From an uncultured Mediterraneibacter sp. (GTDB taxonomy: Bacteria > Bacillota > Clostridia > Lachnospirales > Lachnospiraceae): 64,000 nucleotides of DNA. Where the stretch lies: NCBI GenBank assembly GCA_944381495.1, contig CALWLJ010000011.1, positions 43,585-107,584 on the forward strand, written 5' to 3'. The position numbers and the translations under genes are program-made. Below the pieces are notes generated by a model. The model had not been told where the DNA came from. It did no database searches and saw only the letters and a list, made by a program, of their open reading frames with translations. Positions 48,718-56,788 of the stretch are shown in pieces (positions within the stretch are counted from its first letter, which is position 1; each line of letters begins with the position of its first letter).

Positions 48718-48909
48718 ACAACTAGAACAAAGGAAGAGGAACAAAAGGAACCGATAAAGAAAGCAGAAAGGTTCCGGAAGAAGCTCCGAATCCCGAGTTT
48801 CCTCAGCTTGCAACACTTGAGACAACTTCAAGAGTGCGTATGGCAGCCGCCGAAAGCGGCTCATAAAAACTTATTTCTAATGTTTTAATAATGGAAGGAG
48901 TAATGACTT

Positions 48910-49362
48910 ATGTTAATGCCGAGTATTTTTGGAGAGAATTTATTTGATGATGACTGGATGGATTTTCCGTTTGACAGAGATTTCTGGGGAAGAAAGAATC
49001 CACTTTATGGTAAAAACGCAAAGAATATCATGAAGACCGATATCAGGGAACATGATACAGGATATGAACTGGATGTAGACCTGCCGGGATTCAAGAAAGA
49101 CGAGATCAACGTTGAACTTGAGAACGGTTACCTGACCATTTCCGCATCTAAGGGATTGGATAAGGATGAGCAGGATAAGAAAGGTAAATACATCAGGAAA
49201 GAGCGTTACGCAGGCGCTATGCAGAGAAGCTTCTATGTAGGCGACGCAGTAACACAGGAAGACATCAAGGCTAAGTTCGAAGATGGTATCCTGAAACTGA
49301 GCATTCCGAAAAAGGATGCAAAAGCAGTTGAGACGAAAAAGACCATTGCAATTGAAGGCTGA
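48910..49362 (+). CDS. hsp20: Hsp20/alpha-crystallin small heat-shock protein
   Basis: 150-residue ATP-independent holdase. A short N-terminal arm (MPSIFGENLFDDDW) leads to the alpha-crystallin domain (about 43-140: DIREHDTGYELDVDLPGF, then GVLKLSIPKK-like DGILKLSIPK) with a short tail. AATGGAAGGAGTAATGACTT precedes the start. A CIRCE operator and a good promoter upstream show HrcA control. Confidence 0.95.
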   Translation: MLMPSIFGENLFDDDWMDFPFDRDFWGRKNPLYGKNAKNIMKTDIREHDTGYELDVDLPGFKKDEINVELENGYLTISASKGLDKDEQDKKGKYIRKERYAGAMQRSFYVGDAVTQEDIKAKFEDGILKLSIPKKDAKAVETKKTIAIEG

Positions 49363-49430
49363 TCTTTCCCGTAAGGGCATAAAACATAAGAAATGGGGTC
49401 CGGCACGTAAGATGCCGGGCCTTTTTTCGT

Positions 49431-49515
49431 TAAAAAGGGACAGGGCGAAATTCGATTTGGGACACACTGAATTTCAATTGGGGACGTAGTAAAATCCGAT
49501 TTTACTACGTCCCCA
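49431..49515. repeat. GGGACAGGG / GGGGACGTAG repeat, third cluster
   Basis: AAAAAGGGACAGGGCGAAATT, then a GGGACACACTG unit, then a perfect palindrome GGGGACGTAGTAAAATC / GATTTTACTACGTCCCC (17-base arms, one-base centre). The right arm carries TTTACT, the -35 box of the next gene. Confidence 0.88.
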
Positions 49516-49528
49516 ATTGAGGTATAAT
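49501..49528 (+). promoter_or_regulatory. Promoter built partly from the repeat palindrome
   Basis: TTTACT (49501-49506, inside the palindrome), 16 bases, TATAAT (49523-49528), just ahead of the DUF6198 gene. Confidence 0.65.
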
Positions 49529-49554
49529 AGACTGGAAAGAAAGGAATGATCAAG

Positions 49555-50202
49555 TTGAATAAGTTACATATCACAATTCTGAAACGTTATCTTTTGCTTC
49601 TGGTCGGTTTGTCGATCATGGCTTTCGGGGTGGCCTTTTCGATCAAGGCCAGTCTGGGCACGTCGCCGATCTCCAGTGTCCCTTATGTTGTGAGTCTGTT
49701 TACGCCGCTTACGGTGGGAACAGCGACGATCATCATGCATTGTGTTTTTATTCTGATGCAGATCTTGATTCTGAGGAAGAATTATCATCCGATCCAGCTG
49801 ATGCAGCTTCCGGTGGCGTTTTTCTTCGGGTATCTGACGGATTTTGGCGTGTGGGCTGTGCAGGGAATTTCTTATAATGCGTACTGGCAGCAGTGGATCC
49901 TCTGTCTGATCGGTATCTTGCTGGTGGCCATAGGGGTCAGCCTGGAGGTTAAGGCCGGGGTGGTTGTGCTGGCGGGGGAGGGCGTAGTCCTTGCTATCTG
50001 CCAGGTAATTCCGGTGAAGTTCGGTTATATGAAAGTCGGTTTTGATGTGACACTTGTTGTGATCGCATGTGTTCTGTCTCTTGTCTTTACTCATCAGCTC
50101 CAGGGAGTGAGAGAAGGAACTGTGGCGGCAGCCATCATGGTCGGGCTGATCGCGAAACAGCTTGGGAAGCTCCTGAACCGCTGGAAACTGGAGGAAATCT
50201 GA
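49555..50202 (+). CDS. YczE/DUF6198-family membrane protein
   Basis: 215 residues with about six membrane helices. Motifs SIKASLGTSPISSVPYVVSL and GVSLEVKAGVVVLAGEG repeat the sxxAxLGxSP pattern of YczE/YitT-like proteins. The frame allows ATG 49546, but AAAGGA touches it; TTG 49555 fits the spacing. Related to the broken gene at 32644. Function unknown. Promoter derived from the repeat just upstream. Confidence 0.8.
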   Translation: MNKLHITILKRYLLLLVGLSIMAFGVAFSIKASLGTSPISSVPYVVSLFTPLTVGTATIIMHCVFILMQILILRKNYHPIQLMQLPVAFFFGYLTDFGVWAVQGISYNAYWQQWILCLIGILLVAIGVSLEVKAGVVVLAGEGVVLAICQVIPVKFGYMKVGFDVTLVVIACVLSLVFTHQLQGVREGTVAAAIMVGLIAKQLGKLLNRWKLEEI

Positions 50203-50252
50203 TCCCGGTCTGTACAATGCGGTCGTCTGAGAAAATGTGGGGGAAATAAGAA

Positions 50253-50723
50253 ATGAGGAAAAGAATTTTCAACATACTAAAATATCTGTTCCTTGCGGCG
50301 GTCTTTGCGGTACTTACTGTTATCTTTTTCCGGATGGAGCATGGCTCGGCTGCGCCGGGACGGAAGAAGTATCATCTGACTGTCGGGGCGGGGATGCTTA
50401 CTGTTGTGTTCCTATGTGCATGTGTATCCTGTTTTCGCGGAAAGGTGGGGAGGGACCGTTATCGATTTGTTGTTGAGGATGTATTTGCTATGAAAAGTGG
50501 AGGATGTGTTGCTGCAGGTGTAGTTGCCGGAACGATGGAAGTGGGAGACCGGGTGGAGGTTCACGCACAGAGCGGAAATGTGATCCGCACAAAGATCCGC
50601 GGCATCGAGGTCCGTGGGCAGGCTGCGCCGGGGGCGGCAGATACGGCAGCTGCGGTCTGGCTGAAAAATGTGGAAGCGGAAGAACTGAAGCCTGGAGATG
50701 TGATTGTTTATGGAGGAAAATAA
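50253..50723 (+). CDS. Membrane protein with EF-Tu domain-II-like barrel
   Basis: 156 residues: two membrane helices (about 8-27 and 43-60), then a soluble end whose sequence follows the translation-GTPase domain II pattern: FVVEDVFAMKSGGCVAAGVV, GTMEVGDRVEV, TKIRGIEV and KNVEAEELKPGDVI. No GTPase domain is present. GGGGGAAATAAGAA is upstream. Its stop overlaps the next gene (TAATG). The combination is unusual and its role unknown. Confidence 0.7.
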   Translation: MRKRIFNILKYLFLAAVFAVLTVIFFRMEHGSAAPGRKKYHLTVGAGMLTVVFLCACVSCFRGKVGRDRYRFVVEDVFAMKSGGCVAAGVVAGTMEVGDRVEVHAQSGNVIRTKIRGIEVRGQAAPGAADTAAAVWLKNVEAEELKPGDVIVYGGK

Positions 50724-51085
50724 TGGCTGCAATTCATTATGTTGAACTGGACAGAACAATTAAGAAGAATCTGAAAGAAAAGAAATATTCCTCAAAAGAG
50801 CTGGGGCGGGTCTATGAGAAACTGAAGCATGATCAGGATAACAGATGTACGGGATTTAGAAGAGCGGCTGTGACCGTATTTGTCTGCATTATTGTTGTAA
50901 ATCTGCTGATGTTTGCCACAGAGGCGGGCGGAGCGGCGATGCTGATCAGTCTTATCTTCACGCTGGTTATGGGAGTCGGGGCGCTGGGTATTTCCTGGGT
51001 CCTGACTATAGGACTCCTGAAAATGCAGTTCAATAGAGCGATTGAGCAGTACTATCCGGAGTTTATGGGGGTATACAGGCTTTGA
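50723..51085 (+). CDS. Small two-helix membrane protein
   Basis: 120 residues. A charged N-terminal part (LDRTIKKNLKEKKYSSKELG) is followed by two membrane helices (about 46-65 and 72-98) and a short tail. No family recognised. Translation is coupled to the EF-Tu-barrel protein by TAATG overlap, so the two probably work together. GGAGG lies ten bases upstream. Confidence 0.65.
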   Translation: MAAIHYVELDRTIKKNLKEKKYSSKELGRVYEKLKHDQDNRCTGFRRAAVTVFVCIIVVNLLMFATEAGGAAMLISLIFTLVMGVGALGISWVLTIGLLKMQFNRAIEQYYPEFMGVYRL

Positions 51086-51115
51086 GGGGGAGTGCTGAGT
51101 TTTTCTCAGACGTCC

Positions 51116-51255
51116 GCCGCGAAGGAGCTGTGTTGCCCCGGCGGCCGCGATTTCGCTCGGAGCAGAGCGCAGCGGACACGTAAAGCCGCAAAGGACGCGG
51201 CTTAAGTGCCGGCGTTCTGCTGCGGGCCTTCGTGGCAACACAGCTCCTTCACGGC
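51116..51255. repeat. Long palindromic element, copy 2
   Basis: GAAGGAGCTGTGTTGCC (51121-51137) pairs perfectly with GGCAACACAGCTCCTTC (51234-51250), plus GCCG/CGGC outside. The inner CCGGCG-TTCTGCTGCGGGCC loop matches copy 1 near 35.96 kb, with about 70 extra GC-rich bases inserted. The rest of 51086-51449 shows no gene. Confidence 0.8.
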
Positions 51256-51449
51256 TGGGTACGGAGACAGAACTGAACAGCTAACTGTAAGGTTGCGTTT
51301 CAGCGGAAAAGTATATATAAGTGGAAAAGAATATAAAAGGATACAAAAAGAATATAAATCCCTGATACACTGAAATCAGAAAGAAAAGGTCCGGAGCAGG
51401 CGGATCGAAGAACGGGATGCGAAACAGAATGCACATCGGAGGGGCGGAT

Positions 51450-52124
51450 ATGGGAATGAAGATATTGATCGTGGAGGATGACCGGCTTCTCTGCGAGGCG
51501 GTAAGCGACTACTTCACAGCAAAAGGGTGGCAGACAGATGAGGCTTATGACGGCGAGACGGCGCTGGAGATGGTTGTGTCGGGGAATTACCAGATGGTCC
51601 TTCTGGATGTCATGCTTCCGGGCAGAGACGGATTTGCCGTATGCAGGGAAATCAGAAAATTAAGTGACGTGCCTGTGTTTTTCATCACCGCCCGGGTGCT
51701 GGAAGAGGACGAACTGAACGGGTACGCTGCCGGGGCGGACGATTACGTGACAAAGCCCTTTTCCCTCCCGGTGCTTCATGCCAAGGTAATGGCTATGATG
51801 AACCGGCTCCGCGGAGAGCGGCCGGGCGACCGGATCTGTGCTGGAGGCATCGAGGTAGATACACAGAGGAGAAAAGCTCTTGTAAACGGCGTGGAACAGA
51901 GCCTTCCGCCGAAGGAATATGAGATGCTGGTATTCTTCCTGGAGAATCCCAACCGTACCTTTACAAGAGAGCAGCTGCTTATTCGTTTCTGGGGATATGA
52001 CTTCGAGGGAAATGAGCGGGTCGTTGACAATCATATCAAGAAGCTGAGAAAAGTGCTCTCAGGCAGCTGGTGTGCCATCCGGACGGTCCGTCAGTCCGGC
52101 TACAGGATGGAGGTGTCGTTATGA
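51450..52124 (+). CDS. OmpR/PhoB-family response regulator
   Basis: 224 residues: receiver domain (MKILIVEDDRLL, phosphoacceptor Asp53 in LLDVMLPG, Lys in YVTKPFSL) and winged helix (LPPKEYEMLVFFLENPNRTF, then DNHIKKLRKVL). The start at 51450 follows GGAGGGGCGGAT. It overlaps its kinase gene by four bases. Confidence 0.94.
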   Translation: MGMKILIVEDDRLLCEAVSDYFTAKGWQTDEAYDGETALEMVVSGNYQMVLLDVMLPGRDGFAVCREIRKLSDVPVFFITARVLEEDELNGYAAGADDYVTKPFSLPVLHAKVMAMMNRLRGERPGDRICAGGIEVDTQRRKALVNGVEQSLPPKEYEMLVFFLENPNRTFTREQLLIRFWGYDFEGNERVVDNHIKKLRKVLSGSWCAIRTVRQSGYRMEVSL

Positions 52125-53983
52125 AGGTTCGGGACAAACGGATAACTCAGGGGAAACGGAAATCTTATATACCGCCGGGAGTCCTCCGGCGGGTGATCAT
52201 GATCTTCGGAGCATTGTATGTGGGAAGCATGGGGCTTGCCACTGTGCTCGTGCAGCAGAAGTTCCGGCAGGATCATATGGAGTCTCTGGATAAGATCAGT
52301 GAATGGATAACGGACTATGCGTCAAGTGCGTTCCAGACTGATGAAGGCGGACAGATCCATGTGACCCGGGAAAGCGCGGGAAACGCTCTGAATTTTGTGT
52401 TGGCATCCTGTGTCAGACAGGGAGAACTGCCGTATATGCTCTGGTCTGGAGCGGCATGGGACGGGGATGGAGAGAAGATCGCTGAGAGCGGACCGGTTTT
52501 TGTAGGGTATGCGGCGAATCCGGAGAAAGAAGGAGAAGCCGAGATCTGGACAACACGTATAGACGAGTATCTGGCGGAAGAAGAACTGGATCAGCTGAGC
52601 GGATATTACTTTTTAAACCTTCAAGAATCGAAATATAAGTATTCAGACGAATGGGAGGAGTATAGTATTTCGCCAAAGCTTACAACTGACGGTGAGTTGA
52701 CGGCCATATCGGTCTCGCGCAGAAAATATCAGCAGATGGATCAGGAGGAAGCGGAAGAATGGACAGGCACGGCTATGAGCCTTCAGGAGGATGGGGAAGA
52801 GGAGCGGATATATAAAAAAATGGATCCGGAGGAGATCTGGAGATGGGATAATCCGCAGGTGTCTACGGACGAAGAATCTGAAGAAACAGATGAGTATGGA
52901 CTTGCCAGGGCTTCATTCTTAATTTCCGGTGGATATTTCCCAGGCCAGGATTCAGAAGTCAACCGCTGGCCGGAGTGGCGACAGGATGAATACTTGAACA
53001 GCTTTCCGGACAGAATCAGGGAGACCGCTGAGTTCTGGCTCGGTGAGAATGGCAGTCTCAGCTACACGGGAGCAGGACAAGAGCTGGAAGATGATGTTCC
53101 GGAGACAGAGGCGGATCTGACAGTTCCTGTCTATTTCTACAATACAGACAGTGATTCGGAAGAGACGGTCTGCACACTGAAGCTTCGTATGACGTCGCAC
53201 TCCTGGCTGGCAGCTATGGATTATATGCGGTATGTGTATCTGGGCGGAGCTCTGCTTATGCTGGCCTGTATCGCCTATGTGCTGTGGATCTTGAATAAGA
53301 GCTACAGAAAGATGGCGGAAACGGAATTGCAGCGAAGAGATTTTACCAATGCCATGGCACATGAGATGAAAACTCCTCTCAGTGTGATCCGTGGATTTGC
53401 GGAAAATCTGAAGGAGAATCCTGATACCGGCAAGAGAGAATACTATCTGGATCATATCATAGGACAGACAGAAGAGATGGACGGGACGGTGAAAGAGATG
53501 ATCCAGGTGTCCAGGCTGGACAGCAGAGATACGCAGATGAGCAGGAAAAAGTTTTCTCTCAGCCAGCTTCTGGAAACAGAAGCAGAACGGCTGGAGTCCA
53601 GGGCGAAGGAAAGAGAAATTGATGTATGCCTGCGCTGTCCGGAAGAGATTACAATAGAAGGCGACCAGACCATGCTTGAGAAGGCTTTCCGGTGTCTGTT
53701 GGATAATGCAGTCAGTTACAACCGGCGCGGGGGCTGGATCTATATCACGGCAGATGTTGGGACGTGCGTGATAGAAAATACCGGAAATCCGATCCCTGAG
53801 GAGGATCTGTCCCGTATCGGCGAGATGCTCTGGACAGGAAAGCGGGCGAGAGGCGCGGATGCTTATGGGGAGAAACACCTGGGAATGGGACTTTATCTGG
53901 CTAGGCGGATATTCCAGATGCATGGGATGAAGATGAAAGTGGAGAATATAGAAGAGGGCGTGAGAGTGAGAGTGAGCTGGTAG
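52121..53983 (+). CDS. Sensor histidine kinase
   Basis: 620 residues. One membrane helix near 22-42, an unusually large acidic sensor domain outside (about 45-370, unlike domains I know), a second helix near 372-392, then HisKA with His414 in MAHEMKTPLS and the ATPase domain (LLDNAVSYNRRG, IENTGNPIP, HLGMGLYLARR). No HAMP domain is visible. ATG 52121 overlaps the regulator stop. Confidence 0.92.
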   Translation: MKVRDKRITQGKRKSYIPPGVLRRVIMIFGALYVGSMGLATVLVQQKFRQDHMESLDKISEWITDYASSAFQTDEGGQIHVTRESAGNALNFVLASCVRQGELPYMLWSGAAWDGDGEKIAESGPVFVGYAANPEKEGEAEIWTTRIDEYLAEEELDQLSGYYFLNLQESKYKYSDEWEEYSISPKLTTDGELTAISVSRRKYQQMDQEEAEEWTGTAMSLQEDGEEERIYKKMDPEEIWRWDNPQVSTDEESEETDEYGLARASFLISGGYFPGQDSEVNRWPEWRQDEYLNSFPDRIRETAEFWLGENGSLSYTGAGQELEDDVPETEADLTVPVYFYNTDSDSEETVCTLKLRMTSHSWLAAMDYMRYVYLGGALLMLACIAYVLWILNKSYRKMAETELQRRDFTNAMAHEMKTPLSVIRGFAENLKENPDTGKREYYLDHIIGQTEEMDGTVKEMIQVSRLDSRDTQMSRKKFSLSQLLETEAERLESRAKEREIDVCLRCPEEITIEGDQTMLEKAFRCLLDNAVSYNRRGGWIYITADVGTCVIENTGNPIPEEDLSRIGEMLWTGKRARGADAYGEKHLGMGLYLARRIFQMHGMKMKVENIEEGVRVRVSW

Positions 53984-54073
53984 CTTTTTAGAACTAAGTC
54001 CTTCTTTCGGAAAAGAATCGGTGATTAAAATATTTATCATATTCGAGAATTTATGAAATACAGGAGGATTCCG

Positions 54074-56614
54074 ATGCTGAAAAAAACAATTAATCAAAAC
54101 TGGAGAATGCGCCGGGCCGGCAAGTCCGGCTGGCAGAACGCACAGGTACCGGGAACGGTATATACTGATCTTCTGAGAAATAAAGAGATGGAAGATCCGT
54201 ACTGGCGGGACAACGCGGAAAAGGAACTGTCCCTCATGGAATACGATTATGAATACGAGACAGAGTTTGAATGCGGCAGAGATTATCTGAACTGCGATGA
54301 TGTACTGCTCCGGTTCGAAGGGCTGGATACGATTGCTGATATCCTTATCAATGACAAACTTGTCGGAAAAGCCTGCAATATGCACAGAACCTGGGAATTC
54401 CCGGTAAAGGATCATCTTGCGGAAGGAAACAACAGACTTACAGTTATTTTCCATTCTCCGTTGAAGTACATTCGTGAAAAGTTCGCAGAATCGCCGACGC
54501 TTGGCAGTGAGGACGCTATGGACGGATTCGTGCATATCCGTAAAGCGCATTGCATGTTCGGATGGGACTGGGGTGCTCATCTTCCGGATGCGGGAATCTT
54601 CCGCCCGGTCTTTCTGCTTGGGGAAGAAGCGGACCGGATAAAGGAAGTGAGGATTCATCAGGAGCACAATGCCGGCTCTGTGGAACTGCAGCTTGAAGTA
54701 AAGGCGGAAAAGGCGGCGGATCATCCGGAATACAGAGTGACTGTGATAGATCCGGACGGAAGCAGCCGTGTCTTCGAAAACAGTCCGGAAAAGATCCTCA
54801 TCGATCATCCCCGGCTCTGGTGGCCCAACGGTCTGGGAGAGCAGCCGCTGTATACGGTAAAGGTAGAATTGATGGAAGCAGCAGAACCGGGAAGCGGCAG
54901 ACGGGGGGAAGGCAGCAGGAAAATGACGGAAGGCTGCAGTGTGATAAAAAATGAGGCCGACGGCGCCGATGGCCGAACAGAAGAAGACGTTGAAAACAGG
55001 CCGGCAGACATCTGGGAACGGCGGATCGGTCTGCGCACTCTGACGATAAGGAGAGAGAAGGATCAGTGGGGTGAGAGTTTTGCTCATGAGATCAACGGCA
55101 GGACCGTATTTGCCATGGGAGCGGACTATATTCCGGAGGATCACCTTCTGGGCAGGACAAGCAAAGAGCGGACGAGAAAGCTTTTGGAAGACTGCAGAGA
55201 GGCCAACTTTAATACGATCCGTGTCTGGGGCGGCGGCTATTATCCGGAGGACTGGTTCTATGATCTGTGCGATGAACTGGGGCTGATGGTATGGCAGGAC
55301 TTTATGTTCGCCTGTGGCTTATATGACCTGACGCCGGATTTCGAGGCAAATGTCACACAGGAATTCATTGATAATATCATCCGGCTCCGCCACCATGCGT
55401 CTCTTGCGCTGTGGTGCGGAAATAATGAGATGGAAATGTTTGTTGACCGGAGACTGTGGGTTACACAGAATTCCCAGGTGCGGGATTACCTGATCCTGTT
55501 CGAGCGGATCATCCCCCATGTACTGGAACAGTATGACCCGGATCATTTTTACTGGCCGGCGAGCCCTTCTTCCGGCGGTTCCTTTGATGAGCCCAATTCA
55601 CCGGACCGGGGGGATGTTCATTACTGGGATGTGTGGCATGGAGACAAGCCGTTTTCCGAATACAGGAAGTTCTATTTCCGCTATGTGTCAGAGTTTGGCT
55701 TCCAGTCCTTCCCCTGCCTGAGCACGGTGAAAACATTTACTCTGCCTGAGGACCGGAATATTTTCTCCTACGTAATGGAACGGCATCAGAGAAACGGCAG
55801 CGCTAATGGAAAGATCATCAACTATATGCAGCAGACATATAAGTATCCGTCATCTTTCGATCTGGTACTTTATACTTCTCAGATGCTTCAGGCCGATGCC
55901 ATCCGGTACGGAGTGGAACATTTCCGCCGAAACAGAGGCCGATGCATGGGCGCCATCTACTGGCAGCTGAACGACTGCTGGCCGGTAGCTTCCTGGTCAT
56001 CGGTTGACTATACGGGAAGATGGAAAGCACTGCACTATTTTGCCAGACGTTTCTTTGCCCCGGTCATGATTTCATGCGAAGAGGAAGGATGGCTTACCCG
56101 GGAAATCAGTATGAACTGGGAGCATTTCAAAGTGGAGCCGTCAATCCGCCTGAATGTGGCGAACGAGACATTTCAGCCGGAACAGCTGCAGGTAATATGG
56201 GCGGTGAGAAACGCGGATGGAAATGTGCTCCGTGAAGAAAAAGAAGAGATTACGGTAGAGGCGCTGGCCTCCTGCTGGCTGGAGAAGACAGAGCTGCCGG
56301 ATCTTGATGTTATGAACGAGTATGTAAGCTACGAAGCACGAAAAGACGGAGAAATCATCTCTTCCGGAACCGTAATCTTTTCCCTGCCCAAGTATTTCAA
56401 ATATAAGGATCCTCAGCTGTCCTGCCAGGTGCAGGGCGATGAGATCATCGTAAAAGCACAGGCTTATGCCCGGGGCGTGGAAATCCGCAATGAAGACGAG
56501 ACGCTGATCCTCTCCGACAACTACTTTGATATGAACGCTGGAGAAAAGCGGGTAAAAATCCTGAGAGGAGAGCCGAAAGGACTGAGTGCGAGAAGCGTAT
56601 ATGATATAAAATGA
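54074..56614 (+). CDS. GH2 beta-mannosidase
   Basis: 846 residues. A jelly-roll sugar-binding domain comes first, then an immunoglobulin-like domain with an acidic insertion (about 270-310), then a TIM barrel with acid/base Glu452 in WCGNNEM and nucleophile Glu540 in SEFGF. No signal peptide, so it acts on imported manno-oligosaccharides in the cytosol. CAGGAGGATTCCG precedes ATG 54074. Ends at the terminator at 56619. Confidence 0.93.
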   Translation: MLKKTINQNWRMRRAGKSGWQNAQVPGTVYTDLLRNKEMEDPYWRDNAEKELSLMEYDYEYETEFECGRDYLNCDDVLLRFEGLDTIADILINDKLVGKACNMHRTWEFPVKDHLAEGNNRLTVIFHSPLKYIREKFAESPTLGSEDAMDGFVHIRKAHCMFGWDWGAHLPDAGIFRPVFLLGEEADRIKEVRIHQEHNAGSVELQLEVKAEKAADHPEYRVTVIDPDGSSRVFENSPEKILIDHPRLWWPNGLGEQPLYTVKVELMEAAEPGSGRRGEGSRKMTEGCSVIKNEADGADGRTEEDVENRPADIWERRIGLRTLTIRREKDQWGESFAHEINGRTVFAMGADYIPEDHLLGRTSKERTRKLLEDCREANFNTIRVWGGGYYPEDWFYDLCDELGLMVWQDFMFACGLYDLTPDFEANVTQEFIDNIIRLRHHASLALWCGNNEMEMFVDRRLWVTQNSQVRDYLILFERIIPHVLEQYDPDHFYWPASPSSGGSFDEPNSPDRGDVHYWDVWHGDKPFSEYRKFYFRYVSEFGFQSFPCLSTVKTFTLPEDRNIFSYVMERHQRNGSANGKIINYMQQTYKYPSSFDLVLYTSQMLQADAIRYGVEHFRRNRGRCMGAIYWQLNDCWPVASWSSVDYTGRWKALHYFARRFFAPVMISCEEEGWLTREISMNWEHFKVEPSIRLNVANETFQPEQLQVIWAVRNADGNVLREEKEEITVEALASCWLEKTELPDLDVMNEYVSYEARKDGEIISSGTVIFSLPKYFKYKDPQLSCQVQGDEIIVKAQAYARGVEIRNEDETLILSDNYFDMNAGEKRVKILRGEPKGLSARSVYDIK

Positions 56615-56618
56615 TGAG

Positions 56619-56676
56619 GGCATCTGAAGCAGAAAATACCGAGAAAAACGGGAAAGTGCTGCTTCGGATGCCTTTT
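56619..56676 (+). terminator. Terminator after the beta-mannosidase gene
   Basis: GGCATCTGAAGCAG (56619-56632) and CTGCTTCGGATGCC (56659-56672) with one G-T pair, then TTTT. Confidence 0.85.
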
Positions 56677-56788
56677 CTGCGAAAAGGGAACGTGGTAAGA
56701 TAAGAAAGAGAATCTGTGGAGAAACGAAACATAGACAACTGTATTATAATAGTGAATATCATGACTGAGAGGAGCAGAAACGGGAATA

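Noticed and set aside
52952-55144. A 730-codon minus-strand frame under the sensor kinase and beta-mannosidase
   Set aside because: Same reason: it shadows two well-supported plus-strand genes and has Cys/His/Leu-rich nonsense composition.
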